From Phytopythium helicoides (taxonomy: Eukaryota; Oomycota; Peronosporomycetes; Pythiales; Pythiaceae): DNA of 64,000 nucleotides. The translations under genes and the position numbers were made by a program. The stretch spans positions 1,054,001 through 1,118,000 of the forward strand of contig JANFNE010000005.1 of the NCBI GenBank assembly GCA_024867545.1, in the 5' to 3' direction. This document shows positions 41,571 to 52,835 of this stretch, piece by piece (position 1 is the stretch's first letter; each line of letters opens with the position of its first letter). Under the pieces are notes generated by a model. It was not told the origin of the DNA and ran no database searches. It was given only the letters and a program-made list of their open reading frames with translations.

Positions 41571-42979
41571 ATGGCGCCGACCGCTGCCGCCCCCTCGCCT
41601 CCCCCGCTGTCCGTGGCGCCGCCGGGCGCGCTCGCGTGCCAGCGCGACTCTTCTCTGCGCTCTCTGGTGACGCGCGTGGCGCGCTGCGACCGCGTGGAGG
41701 CAGCTGCGAGTGGCAAGAAGCAGCCCAAGAGCAAGCAGCAGGCGCCCCAGCGCGGCTTCCTGGAGGTCGAGCTCGAGGACACGGTGCTGTTCCCGGAGGG
41801 CGGCGGGCAGCCGAGCGACACGGGCGCCATCGACGGCCTGCGCGTGGACTTTGTGTTCGTGCGCGACGGCCGCTGTGTGCACCGTGTGCCCGTGGGCGAG
41901 GGTGACGCGGCTCTAGCGGTCGGGCAGGAGGTGACGGCGACGGTCGACTGGGCCAGGCGCTTCGACCACATGCAGCAGCACTCGGGGCAGCACCTGCTCA
42001 GCGCCGTCGCGGAGGCGCACGGGCTGGACACGACCACGTGGTCGCTTGGAGAGGAGCGCTGCAACGTGGAGCTCGTGCCCATAGACGCCGAGGGCGGCAA
42101 GAGCAAGAGCGTGGTGCCCATGGAGACGCTGCGCGCCATCGAGGAAGAGGTGAACGCTGCCATCATCAAGGGCCTCGCCATGGCGCCCAAGCTCGCAGAG
42201 CCCGGCAGCCCCGAGTGGGCTGCTATCGCGCGCAAGTTCCCGGCGGACCAGCAGCCCGCGGCCATGCGCATCGTGACGATCGATGGACTGGACGCCAACC
42301 CGTGCTGCGGCACCCACGTACAGAACATCGCGCAGTTGCAGTCGCTGAGGCTGCTAAATGTCGAGTTCGCGCGAGGTGCTACGCGTGTGTGGTTCGTGGC
42401 CGGCGAGCGCGTCAACCGTGAGTTTGCTCGCATGTGAGTAGAGCAAGCTGTTATCTCGTGGGTTTGATACACGGTCTGACGGCACCTTTCAGGTTTCAAC
42501 GAGAGCAGGCGCTCACCAAGGTGTTGAGCTGCGCTCCAGAAGAGCACGCTGCACGCGCTGAGAAGCTTGTGGCGGCTCAAAAGTCGGCGGCAAAGGATGT
42601 AAAGAACCTGCAGAAGGAGCTCGCGGGATTTATTGCCGCGGATCTTGTCGCTCAGGCGTCTGCTAGGTCCCATGGTGTGATCGTGTACCATCGCAAGGAC
42701 GCGGCCGATCTAGCATTCTTGCAGTCGCTGCTGCCTGCGCTAGGTAATGCTGCCAAGACCAGTGTGTTTGTCCTTGCCGGGAGCGATGCTCGAGGCCGTG
42801 ACGGCATGTTCGTGCTCGTTGGCCCGCCAGAGTTCGTGACAAAGCATGGTCGCGAGGTTCTACCTCTGATTGATGGCAAAGGAGGCGGTGGAAAGAACGG
42901 GATCCTTCAGGGCAAGGCTGCTGACTTACGCGCGCTCGACAAGCTCGCCGAGGAGCTTGAGCGCCGTCTGTCGCTGTAG
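41571..42979 (+). CDS. AARSD1: Alanyl-tRNA editing protein AARSD1 (AlaX type)
   Basis: Free-standing editing domain that deacylates mischarged tRNA-Ala (Ser-tRNA-Ala), a proofreading step in translation. Exons 41571-42433 and 42493-42979 join in phase (ATG codon split), about 449 aa. Motifs: FPEGGGQPSDTG near residue 78, the zinc-site HMQQHSGQHLL (His-x3-His) near residue 128, and CCGTHVQN (Cys-x3-His) near residue 245. Then LLNVEFARGATRVWFVAGERV, and a C-terminal helical plus DHHA1-like part. There is no aminoacylation domain, so it is not AlaRS itself. The frame is fully open. The start follows a CACC context just 30 bases after a TATAATT-like run. The ortholog is normally cytosolic; no presequence is seen. 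Confidence 0.93.
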
Positions 42980-43065
42980 GGTGCGTGAACAAAGCATAAC
43001 ACGACTTGCTCGTCGATGAGGATGAAGACGTTGCTTTCGTTTCGTTTGGAAATTTGTTGCTCGCT

Positions 43066-44487
43066 CTAAATGGGCACGTAGTCGCGCTCGCGTCGCCGAT
43101 GCTGCACAATGGCACCCACTGCCTTGTACACGGCGAATGCAAGCGATCCAACGACCGTGGCAGCCAGCACGTAGCCGCTCGCAGCACTCAAAACTGTATC
43201 ATCGTGCGTGGCGAGCGAAGGCGACGCGCGTGCGGCCACGGGGTCAGGGTGATATCCACAGATCTGCTGCCACGTGCCAGTGCGCTTAATGTGTCCGCGA
43301 ATGATGTTGTTGAACTCGTCGAGCGGACAGTCAAGCGTCGAGCACTTGGCGAGCTTGACCTGCTCGCGTTGATTGGTGGCGGGGGCCCACACGAAAGTGC
43401 GAACGAAGTAGTGCTCGCTGTGGACAGTGCCGTCCTCACGCGGATGCGCGTTAGCGCGCAGCTCGAAGAACATGGTAGTGCCCGGCAGCAGCGCCGTAGT
43501 GTTCATGGCGGTCGGGAGCCCCTCGAAGTGAAAGTCCCATCCAATCATCTTGCCAAGTCCGTGCAGCAGCTCGCGATGTCCGTGATACGAAAAGAATCGG
43601 TACTCGTTGGCGGACGGCGATTCGGGCGTAGCAGCCCCGTTGAGCGTCGTGAGCAGCAAGTCTGCGAAGCCGCCGACCCAGTATGTGATCTCCCGGTCGG
43701 TCGAATAGTAGCGCTCCATGAGGTTGGTGAACGCGAGCTCCTCGAGCTTGGCTTGCAGTTCTAGCGAGAGCCCCGGGGTGAGCGGCAGCCCCTCATCACG
43801 GTCGAACACGAACATGTCAGCAACATCCTTGACGCCGAGAACCTTGTCCTCTCCGCCCTCCACCGTCGGGTAATCGTCCACATCCACCCCGCAGACTTGT
43901 CCGACCGCATCCAGCGCGTCCCGGTACTTGTCGAAGAGTGCCGGAGCCCGATCACGCGCGTACAGCGCGAGGTCTTCGGCTAGCGTGGCTCTGCAGGGTC
44001 CCTTGGGAGCTGCGAAGTCGTGCTCGTTGGGCAGCAGCTGCATGGTCACGGGCACCGTCTGGCGCACGAACCCGGCGGGTCCCGTTCCGTCCGGGTAGAG
44101 CCCCAGGCCAAGCGCGGCCGCGCTCTGGGAGCAGCGCGTGGCTGCATCCGCGCGAAAGTACGTCTCGAAGTGCTTGTGCTTGTCGCCACCGAGCGACGGC
44201 GAGAGGAACTGCTGGTTGTCGACGTACTCTGCGCGCAGGTGCTGCCCCACGGCCAGCAGCTGCGCCATGCCCACCTCCGTGAGCTGCTCCAAGGGCACGT
44301 GGTACGCGTCCAGGTTGTGGGCGTTGCGCGGGCACAGCGCGGCCACCACGGGGTTTGGCGCGCGGCTGCCGTGACGCGAGAGCGTCACCAGTCGGCGCAG
44401 CTCGCTCGAGTCGGCGCGCGCGGCCGCCAGCAGCGCCAGGAGCGAGAGCAGCGAAGGCAGCGAGAGCAGCGAGAGCAGGAGGCGCAT
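43066..44487 (-). CDS. Membrane-anchored histidine acid phosphatase
   Basis: 473 aa, single exon. Residues 1-25 are a Leu-rich signal peptide ending at ARADS. SRHGSRAPNPVV at about 37 carries the phosphate-binding Arg-His-Gly-x-Arg-x-Pro motif with the nucleophilic His. The substrate-side Arg region is RADAATRCSQSA. Near residue 287 the sequence FSYHGHRELLHGLGKM aligns with the usual HD(T/S) motif, but Gly stands where the catalytic Asp is expected. Residues about 440-460 form a transmembrane helix (YVLAATVVGSLAFAVY) followed by a basic cytosolic tail (HRRRERDYVPI), so the enzyme domain would face the lumen or outside. Substrate unknown (phosphate esters, lysophosphatidate or inositol phosphates). 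The gene converges on AARSD1. Confidence 0.88.
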   Translation of the reverse strand: MRLLLSLLSLPSLLSLLALLAAARADSSELRRLVTLSRHGSRAPNPVVAALCPRNAHNLDAYHVPLEQLTEVGMAQLLAVGQHLRAEYVDNQQFLSPSLGGDKHKHFETYFRADAATRCSQSAAALGLGLYPDGTGPAGFVRQTVPVTMQLLPNEHDFAAPKGPCRATLAEDLALYARDRAPALFDKYRDALDAVGQVCGVDVDDYPTVEGGEDKVLGVKDVADMFVFDRDEGLPLTPGLSLELQAKLEELAFTNLMERYYSTDREITYWVGGFADLLLTTLNGAATPESPSANEYRFFSYHGHRELLHGLGKMIGWDFHFEGLPTAMNTTALLPGTTMFFELRANAHPREDGTVHSEHYFVRTFVWAPATNQREQVKLAKCSTLDCPLDEFNNIIRGHIKRTGTWQQICGYHPDPVAARASPSLATHDDTVLSAASGYVLAATVVGSLAFAVYKAVGAIVQHRRRERDYVPI

Positions 44488-45454
44488 GGCGGGCGGCGGG
44501 GCGTGCGCGGCGCGAGGCGGAAGGTCGAGTGGCCGCAGCGAGAGGGAGGCGCGACCGGTCGAGTGTCCCAGGCGGACGGTGGAAGATACGAGTACCTCCT
44601 GACGCCACCGACCGCGCTGCGTGCACAGACCGGCCGAAAAAAAAGAACGTCTGGTCCGGCGTGGACAGCGCGATGATGATGACTCGCTCGAGGTACGTAC
44701 GTAGTGTTGACGCTGACGTGGTCGCCACTGGCAGAGCAGGGCCGACTCGCTTGGATAGCTGGAGAGGGCGGCCCACTGGTGGCGACTTACGCAGGTACTG
44801 TAAGCCTGCGGGCGATTGCAGCGCTGTGATCACTGAAGTGTCGAGACCGAACGCTTGGGCCGCGTGCGACTGACTCGGGCCAACAGATCCGACTGAACCC
44901 CCGCAAGTGATACACCCAGGAGCGAGACAGTGGCCAGCCGCTCGCTCTGACTCCAGCGCTAGTAAACGCACGGGAGCGCGCTGCGAAGCGGATACTCTAG
45001 TGTACGCGTCGATGCCGTGCATCAGCCCTCGCCAGCCAATGATGTTCGCATTGACGCATCCTGTCACGCTGCCAAGAGGGCTGCAAAATGAATCCTTGCG
45101 TGTTGCGGCACCGGAGTTGGCTAGAATAGAGCTTGAGAAGGGGAGCGAATGGACTCCATTGGTCGTAAAGGCATCACGACTCGCGGTATCAGTCATCACG
45201 ACTACTGATAAATTTACGTTGTGGGGACGGAAGACCGGTCCATAACGGTCGGACTGGTGCACTCGCATCCAGTTATTGGTCTTCGTCCACGATTCACGAC
45301 AAGTGCCACGCACTGATCCACAAACTGTTTACGACTCCGAGTTCGAGTGGAAATAATTTCGCCAACAGTAAAAAAGAAATGTATCACCGAACCGTGTTGA
45401 GGGGAATATCATGCTCAGCGTCAATCTCGCCACGACATGGTCCTCTCCACGAGT
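44488..45454. other. Intergenic between acid phosphatase and COG4
   Basis: No gene supported. It holds the phosphatase promoter and the COG4 3' flank. One plus-strand frame near 44907-45245 is open but has no protein-like pattern. Confidence 0.45.
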
Positions 45455-47857
45455 TTACTGAAGTACGAGCTGATTGAGAGCTGCGTCCGCAAACTCCACG
45501 CGGCGAGCGAGTAGTTCCTTTGTTCTTGAAGCCGAAAGTTTCCATCGAACTCCGCGAACCGCGCGACCAAACACATCAGCAGCATCATCAGGCTCGTCAA
45601 CAACTAGAACAGCAGCCATCTGCGTCAGCTCAGCAAACGCATCTCTTGCATCACACTGCTCGTTGAAAAACGCAGTAAGCACGCGCAAATCTTTGTCAAA
45701 CTGTAGTGCGCCGAGCTGGTTAAACCTTGCTCCACGGGTGTCCATCCACTTCGCGATCAGCTCTGCTGTCGTTTGGGCAGCAAGCTCAGAGACGCTTCGG
45801 TAGTTTACCGGGGAGAGAGTGTCTTTGAAGGAGCCGAGCAAAGCACGCAGCCCCGCGACAAATGCCACCGCAAAGGGGTCATTTGCTTCGTTGAACGTGA
45901 ACTGAGCCTCAGTTAGCTCGTATGTTACGGCGGCACGCTTCGAAGAACCAGGAGCTAGCAGTGGAGCGAGCGCAGTCGAGATTTTAGGCTCGAGCAGCTT
46001 GAGTAGCTTCTTGCGACTCGCATTCAGTACTTGACCCAGCTCATTGGCAGCATCTGCCAATCCATCCAAGGATGAGCGTAGATGTGCCGGAATATCTGCA
46101 AACACTTGGTCCAGTTCCTGAGCAAACTGCTCCTTAATCTGGCCAATATACTCGGTTGTGGCTTCCAGACTGTTCATGACCACATCAGGCCCACATTCTT
46201 TGCGCAATTCAGTTGAGTTTCCTGTCATCGAAGATGAAGCTGCCGCGCCCGGAGCCGATGATCCAAGCGGGATGGGACCCATGGTTTTGCTGAACTTTGC
46301 AAATTGCTGGGTCATCTGGTCTCGCAGCTGTGTTCCCGCATTGGCTAGACTCGCCTCAGATTCGAACTTGATAAATGCCGCCATATTCAACACTCGGCCA
46401 CGCATGGCATCGCCCAGAACATCGCGAAGCACAGTATTGATCATGTTGAGTACGCCGGCAGCACAGTCGCTATGACCAGTGGCCAGTGCACGCAGGCCGG
46501 AGTTCCGTGCCACGTAAAAGATTTCGTCCACAGCTGATGAGATCGGAAACGTCGACACACTCGTGCTGTCGCCACTTACGGCCGGCGGGTCGGCAGATGA
46601 AGAGTAGTGGAGTTCCTCCCACTGAAATGCCTTGCGTGCTGCCCGATTCAGCAGGTCGTTTTCAAAGTAACAGTAGAAACCGGCCAGCTCTTGCACTGTT
46701 TTACCCAGCTCACTTTCGTGACTGAGTGGGAGTCTTGAAAAAGAACTCGATAGACTCGATTCATCTGCAATCTCTTGGGGAGCTGTCGTTTCATTTGGGG
46801 CTTCAACCACCTCGCGCGACCGCATAAACCTCTCGAATGTCTGGGTGTGCTGGATGACAAGCGCAATTTCGTTTAGCCGCTCGTTCATCATAGCAACATC
46901 ATCCGGCGCGTCATCACTAGGCACTGCAGCACTAGCAGTTCCGGCTGGCCCACTCGGATCCACACGCTGCTCCGTTGCCGCCATCTTCTGCTGGAGCTCC
47001 CGTTGCTTCATGTAGGCGACGAGTACTCGAACCGCGTGTTTCTCACCAATGCCATAAAGCTTCGTCAGAAGGCGACCATGACCGTCTACACCCTGGAAGC
47101 TGTTAGTGACAAGCGCGCCAAGCTCCTGCTCCACTGCTGCAACTGCATTGAACGCCGTCGCCAGATGCTCCAGCAGCTCCTTCGTGCTGAAAGTACCGTA
47201 CGTCATGGGTGAAAGCTGCTCTTCCAGTCGGTCCTCCACGTACGCGAGCATCATACCAAATCCGACCTCTTCGAATGCGCTACCAGCGCCGCAGTCGCGG
47301 AACAGTGGTGCGACGCTGTGCATGACTCGCGAATCCGAAGCTCTCAGCGCCCCAGCCCAGTCTGCTTCAACTGCTGCCTTTAGATCGCTCTCGGCCGTGT
47401 CGAGACGCAGCTTGTCGGCCGCGTCCAGCTCCGTCGTGCGCTCAACGGCCTTGAGCTCGCGTAGGAAGCCTGCGGCGGCCGCGTGCTGGCGCTGCCCGAG
47501 CGCACGACGCACACCCGCCAGCGCGTTGCGCAGCGTGAGCAGCTCGCCGCTCTGGGCCAGCGCGCGCGTCATACGCGACTGCACGACGTCCAGGCGGCGC
47601 ACCTCGCGCGTCATCTTTTCGGCCACGTCGTTGGCGTTGGCGATGCGCTCCACCACGGCGCCAGTCTGCATGCCCAGGGCCGCCACTTCGGGCGACAGGC
47701 GCAGTAGTTCACGCACGGAGCTCGCCACCGCGCGCTTCTCGGGCGCCGCGGCGTCCAGCGCGAACGCGCGCGCCTCCTGCTGCAGCGCCAGCCGCGCTGA
47801 GCGCACGGCCGCCAGCCGCGCCGTCAGCGCCTCGTGTCGCTCCTCACGCCGCCCCAT
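45455..47857 (-). CDS. COG4: Conserved oligomeric Golgi complex subunit 4
   Basis: Lobe A subunit of the COG tether that captures retrograde vesicles at the Golgi. 800 aa, single exon, uninterrupted. The N-terminal coiled coil (REVRRLDVVQSRMTRALAQ) precedes the helical-rod domains. Recognisable blocks: LLTKLYGIGEKHAVRVLVAYMKQRELQQ, SSAVDEIFYVARNSGLRALATG, NMINTVLRDVLGDAMRGRV, YELTEAQFTFNEANDPFAVAF, FKDTLSPVNYRSV, RFNQLGALQFDKDLRVL and FAELTQMAAVL, followed by the typical C-terminal ending VRWKLSASRTKELLARRVEF. These track human COG4 in order. The ATG at 47857 gives the shortest plausible leader. A CCAAT box lies about 65-70 bases upstream, near 47924. Confidence 0.95.
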   Translation of the reverse strand: MGRREERHEALTARLAAVRSARLALQQEARAFALDAAAPEKRAVASSVRELLRLSPEVAALGMQTGAVVERIANANDVAEKMTREVRRLDVVQSRMTRALAQSGELLTLRNALAGVRRALGQRQHAAAAGFLRELKAVERTTELDAADKLRLDTAESDLKAAVEADWAGALRASDSRVMHSVAPLFRDCGAGSAFEEVGFGMMLAYVEDRLEEQLSPMTYGTFSTKELLEHLATAFNAVAAVEQELGALVTNSFQGVDGHGRLLTKLYGIGEKHAVRVLVAYMKQRELQQKMAATEQRVDPSGPAGTASAAVPSDDAPDDVAMMNERLNEIALVIQHTQTFERFMRSREVVEAPNETTAPQEIADESSLSSSFSRLPLSHESELGKTVQELAGFYCYFENDLLNRAARKAFQWEELHYSSSADPPAVSGDSTSVSTFPISSAVDEIFYVARNSGLRALATGHSDCAAGVLNMINTVLRDVLGDAMRGRVLNMAAFIKFESEASLANAGTQLRDQMTQQFAKFSKTMGPIPLGSSAPGAAASSSMTGNSTELRKECGPDVVMNSLEATTEYIGQIKEQFAQELDQVFADIPAHLRSSLDGLADAANELGQVLNASRKKLLKLLEPKISTALAPLLAPGSSKRAAVTYELTEAQFTFNEANDPFAVAFVAGLRALLGSFKDTLSPVNYRSVSELAAQTTAELIAKWMDTRGARFNQLGALQFDKDLRVLTAFFNEQCDARDAFAELTQMAAVLVVDEPDDAADVFGRAVRGVRWKLSASRTKELLARRVEFADAALNQLVLQ

Positions 47858-48381
47858 GCTGCCTCGTGTTTGGGGATCGGGATATCGGAGTGGAAGGAAA
47901 TCAATAACGGATTTAGTGACCAATAGGCTGCCAGACCAGCTTCCACAGCTATGACCACTTCGACCTTCATCGCTCCACCGCGTCCGAAATCTGCAACACA
48001 TCCTATTGCGAGCGCGGTGACGCAAGGGAAGCTAATGATGGCCTTACGAGAGGCGCGCTGACGCCAAGCGTGTGCACGAGCGAGAGCCAAGTCACATACC
48101 GTCCTTTAGTGTCGTGTTTACGAGAAAGTTACAGCTGAGCTGATGTGAGCACTACGTTCCGTGAAGGAGCTTCCTACATCCAACGTCAATGCTGCACCCA
48201 GCATGTATCTCCTAGCAATACCGGCTTCCTATTTTTTCGTCGTGAGTAGTGTCATGTTTATTGGTGCGTCTGTCTGCAAGTTCGTTGTTATGTATGAGGG
48301 GCTTCCTCCGCAAGTTTATTGTGCTCGCTAGCTACAATACCTGGAGTTAGTTCACCTCGATTTTTGAGTTGGCTTCAAACT
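47858..48381. other. Intergenic between COG4 and ankyrin kinase 2
   Basis: No gene supported. It holds the COG4 5' flank and the 3' flank of the kinase. Confidence 0.45.
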
Positions 48382-51300
48382 TCATCCTTCAGTTGAAACC
48401 CCGAGCGATTCCCAACACTTTGTCTTCCACTGGTGAATATTTACTTTTTCAGCAATTCTGCTTCCGTTTGGGACCCCCTCTGCCACCATTAATTTGTCAA
48501 GGCGACGATGCAGCGTGTATGCTTTCATTGCCATATGATTGAACTCGACGAGACTGTCACTCAGAGCTCTTGCTTGTGCTGTGGCTGCTTCAGCTTCAAG
48601 CACAAGTTGTTTTAGTCGAGATGCCACCGCTTGATTTTTATGTATGCATGCAAAGATATCGCTCAAACGCTCCCATAGTAGCTTGTATACTAGTTGCAGC
48701 ACATCACTTGAGCGGAGACAATTTGATTCAGATTCCCAGCACTCGATATGTCGTCTAGCAACCAAATGACAATTCGAAAATTCTGAATGCCATTCCGAAT
48801 TGGAAGAACCTTCTTCAACGACACCGTAAACATTGGTTGCCATTGCAGCTAGCTCGTCCACAACTGAGCAAATTCGAATACGATTCGTGGGTTTTAATTG
48901 ACACATTTTTTTGACCAGCTGCCACTGAGCATCCGTGCATTTTGTTGGACGAGGTGGAAGTTGCCCTCGCACAGCATAATACTTGACTGCAACGTTATCG
49001 AGACTCCTCCATGGAAGAGTGTAATCGCATAGCTCTTTGTCCGTAGATATGATTCGAAGTGCTTCGACAATACACATTCCAAACGAAAACACGTCTGAAG
49101 AAAAAGTTGGTGATTTGCCTTGGTCCATCAGCAACTCTGGGGCCGTCCAGTGCCATGCCGCAGAAATGTGGTCTCCTATATCGCCACTATTATTAGAGGA
49201 AGTTAAGCTCAAGCCAAAATCTGTCACTTTCGCCTTGCAGTCATTCCCCACAACAATATTGTTGCACTTCAGGTCGCAATGAACAACCCCGCGCTCGTGA
49301 AGATATTGAATCCCTAGAGCAGTTTGATGTAACATCTTCCATATTTGAGATGGATGTTTCCGAAGATAGGTATCCAACGATCCGTTCGCAGCATATTCGC
49401 ACACAAAGAATGGATTTCCGACATGACAAGCACCGAATAGTCGAATAACATGCGGATGGCTCAGATTGAACCAAATGGATGCCTCTCGTATGAATGTTTC
49501 TCGAGGCACTTTCTGCTTTTTATCATGTCGTACCAAACAGAAGAGAAGTTGGAGCTCAAATACGATGCGCCTATATAATCGTTGTCACAGCCTGCCCCCA
49601 CGCGCTTCACAACGACCTCCGAGTCTAGCCATTTTGCCCGAAATACGCTTCCATACCCACCTTTCCCTAAAATATGCCATTCGTCGACGACCAATTCATA
49701 CCACGGTACGAACCAAACTGGAATACTCTGAAGAGGCTCTCTGTTACTACCAGCCTTCATTTGAATTTCACTAAAAGCCTTGCGCATTGTTTCAACTTGT
49801 TCATCAGCATAAAGATGGTTTTGATTCTTGATCTCTGAACTCATCCAGTTGAGAAAAGCAGTGCTCTCCTCCACTGATTGGAACTCGCCAAGTATCATCC
49901 ACGTTTTAGATACTTCAGACACAAACATTTGTGGCAAACTAAATTCATGAGCTTGCACAAGAGTTTCAATAGCCTGTGTGTTAGCGCCAATGAGCCGCTC
50001 GATACGCTTAGCACGTTCCTGAAGGCTGTGAAAACTCTCTCTGACTGCGCCCGTGGATGATAGTCGCAGAATCCGATTAATATGACTTTTGTTACGAGTC
50101 GCGTTCCATATGTCCACGAGGAGTTCATGAAATATCCGTAATACGCTGAGCTGCTGCAGTGATTGCTGTAGTTGCGAAAAAATGTTTTCAATGCTAGTTA
50201 ATAGTCTGCATGGTAGCCGAAAAAACTCGCCTGTCTGGTTTTGATATTTGATGCCTTCCCAAAGCATTATCAATTCTCCATTCTGAAAGTCGGTGAGAGT
50301 AAGCATTGGTTCTGGTTCTGGCTGTAACAATTGGTTATCATTCTGCTCCAGGATTTTGTATTGCTCCAGGATCCGAGCACAATATGTGGCTGATATCCGA
50401 CGCCTCGGATCGTGGCAGCACATTTGTGCCAACAACTCACGCAAACTATCATTGAGTTCTCCTGGTTCATCCATGGGATCTGAATCAGACTCCGGCTCCC
50501 AACACTGTTTGAATAAGCACGTAATACTATTTTCAAAACGCAGCAAACTTTCATCTTTGTCACTTGCGTCGTCTTGCCAAGGAACTTGACCGCTCACCAA
50601 TTGGAAAATGCAGAGCCCAAATGAGTATACGTCTGATGCAAATGTTGTTCTCCCCCCATTTAGCTGTTCTGGGGATTGCCAACGCAAATGTCCAGTGAAT
50701 TCACGCGACAAGATTTCAGTATTCCGGCTTGAGGCACTTAACCCGAATGCCCCTAGTTTTGCTACACCGTCATCTCCAATTCGAATGCTTCGATCGTTTA
50801 AATTCCCGTGAATTATTCCTCGTTCGTGCATGTAAGACAGACCAAGCGCGGCTTGGTGAACAAACGTCCACGGGGTGTGAGAGTTTGGGTCGACACGGGT
50901 GAGATATTCGAAAGCTGATCCATTACTCGTGTGCTCAAATACAAAGTAAAGATGACCGAGGTTGCACGCTCCATACAGCCTTACAATATTCGGATGCCGG
51001 AGTTGATGCCAAACGCTGATCTCTTGTTCAAGTGTAGAACTCGATGCGTCTGGGGTGAAAATCTGTAGTACCACCTCTGATTCAAGCCACATTGCACGGA
51101 ATTCGCCGCCAGCAGTATCACCGTCTAGGAGTTGTATAGTCTCAATTTCAAACGGTGCAATAAACCATTCTTGAATCTGTGGAGTACCGACCTTATCCCG
51201 TTGACTCTGGTCATCTTTCATAAGAGTATGAACAGATGTGTGTTGATTAAGTAAGTAGCACCGAAGGGTGTGATGATCATGCTTGGCAGCAAAATGCAAA

Positions 51301-52767
51301 GCCGATTCGTTTTTTAAGGTGAGTGCGTTTGCATCAGCACCTTTTCTGAGGAGATACTTCGCTATATCAATCATCCCATGTGTAGCAGCAAACATCAGGG
51401 CTGTCCAACCCTGCTCATTCTTTGTGTTCACGTCGACACCACTTTCAACTAGAAGTTGCACAACTTCTATGAAGCCATGATCTGCTGCAGCCATCAGCAG
51501 GGTGTACCCCTCAGAATTTGTTACATTGTTGTCTGCTCCTTCTTGGATGAGATAGTTTACAACATTTGCATGCCCCCTCTTTACTAGCCACGAATAAAGG
51601 GGTTTCTCCGGTAGCATTCGCTGCATTGATATCTGCACCGCGTTTCTTGAGAATCTTCACAGTGTCAAAATGACCGTTGTATGCAGAATGCATGAGTGGT
51701 GTCCATCCATCGTAATCAGCTGCATCAATGTCGACATCACGCGCACACCCAACGAGGTGGTGCACGATTGACCAATTTTGGCTGGAAGCAGCGAGGATTA
51801 ATGGGGTACGGCCGAATGAGTCTACTGCTTTGACGTTCGCAGACTGCGAGACCAAGCATTGTACGACTTCTAGATAGCCTCGGCATGCAGCCATCATTAA
51901 AGATGTCCACCCACGTTTATCTTCTGCATTTACATCTGCACCAGCTTCAACGAGATACTGAACTACGTCCAGACGCTTTCGCCTCGTAGCAAGCATGAGA
52001 GCAGTCTTCCCGTAACTATCGGTGGCATTCACATCCGCGCCACTCTCGACAGCGTTTTTCACCACGTCTAACAGAGATACTTCCGCCAGTATAAGCAGTA
52101 ATGGCCTTCTAATAGATCGTGCGAGATACTCGAGAGCCTTCTGTTGACGGCTTTTGATGGCTTGCAATATCGGGGTCCATCCGTCGTCATCTTCCAAATC
52201 CACAAGCGCTCCGTTATCGACGAGAAACTGAACGACACTCAAATGCCCTCCCTTGATCGCCTGAATCAATGGTGTCCACCCTGACGCTGAGAGCATCAAA
52301 GGAGTCCTTCCATCCATCGTCGTTGCATTCAAATCTGCGCCTTTCCTTGCAAGATACTCGACAATCTCCAAGTGCCCATGCTCAGCAGCAAGCATCAATG
52401 GCGTGCACCCGCACTGCCCACTTCCGTCAACCTCTGCTCCACAATTTACCAGGCGCTTCACAACTTCCAAATACCCAAACTCGGAAGCCGCGTGTAGTGG
52501 CCTTACAGAGCCGTGGTCGAAGTTGTCCCCGTTCACGCTAGCACCCCGTGCGATCAGCTCGCTGACCCGCTCCAGATCGCCACGTCGAGCAGCATCCACC
52601 AAGTCGTGATCTTGCGTGGCGCCTGGCGACATCTCCTCGACAGAACTCGGCCGCAGGCTCGCCATCTCCCAACTGAAATGGCTTTCCCGTTGTGCCGAGT
52701 CCCCGACGGAAGACTCACAGCAGTCACCCGGGCGGGCTGATTTGCTGTGCACGCAAGTCAAGCCCAT
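48382..52767 (-). CDS. Ankyrin-pseudokinase-kinase protein 2 (two frame breaks)
   Basis: Paralog of the gene at 35804, same domain order on the opposite strand; about 1460 aa once the breaks are bridged. Roughly fourteen ankyrin repeats run from 52620 to 51240. The first kinase-like domain (EWFIAPFEI, about 51180-50330) has HGNLNDRSI in place of HRD and GAFGLS in place of DFG, so it is again a pseudokinase. A helical linker follows. The second kinase has WFVPWYEL, GKGGYGSVF, VVVKRVG, HCDLKCNN and TDFGLSL and looks active. Two compensating one-base shifts occur: an extra G in a five-G run at 51573-51577 (plus-strand C5), and a loss near 49531-49550 between the Lys motif and the helix-C region. 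Outer parts share one frame. The start at 52767 gives a 30-residue leader; a later in-frame Met is also possible. Confidence 0.88.
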
Positions 52768-52835
52768 GGCTTCACTTTCACGTCGCAGATTATTATCCAA
52801 TCAGTCCAATTCGGTCTTCTCCACAGGCTGACGAG
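52768..52835. promoter_or_regulatory. 68-bp divergent promoter, ankyrin kinase 2 / TTI1
   Basis: Only 68 bases separate the two start codons. Two CCAAT boxes lie inside, at 52797-52801 and 52806-52810, nine bases apart. If the upstream kinase Met is not used, the region extends by about 100 bases. Confidence 0.55.

Noticed and set aside
41571..42979. AARSD1 considered as a truncated alanyl-tRNA synthetase
   Set aside because: It starts directly at the editing domain with a good start context and has the full free-standing AARSD1 layout.
43006..43764. Plus-strand 252-codon frame opposite the acid phosphatase
   Set aside because: Shadow of the minus-strand gene, which carries signal peptide, RHGSRAP motif and a transmembrane helix.
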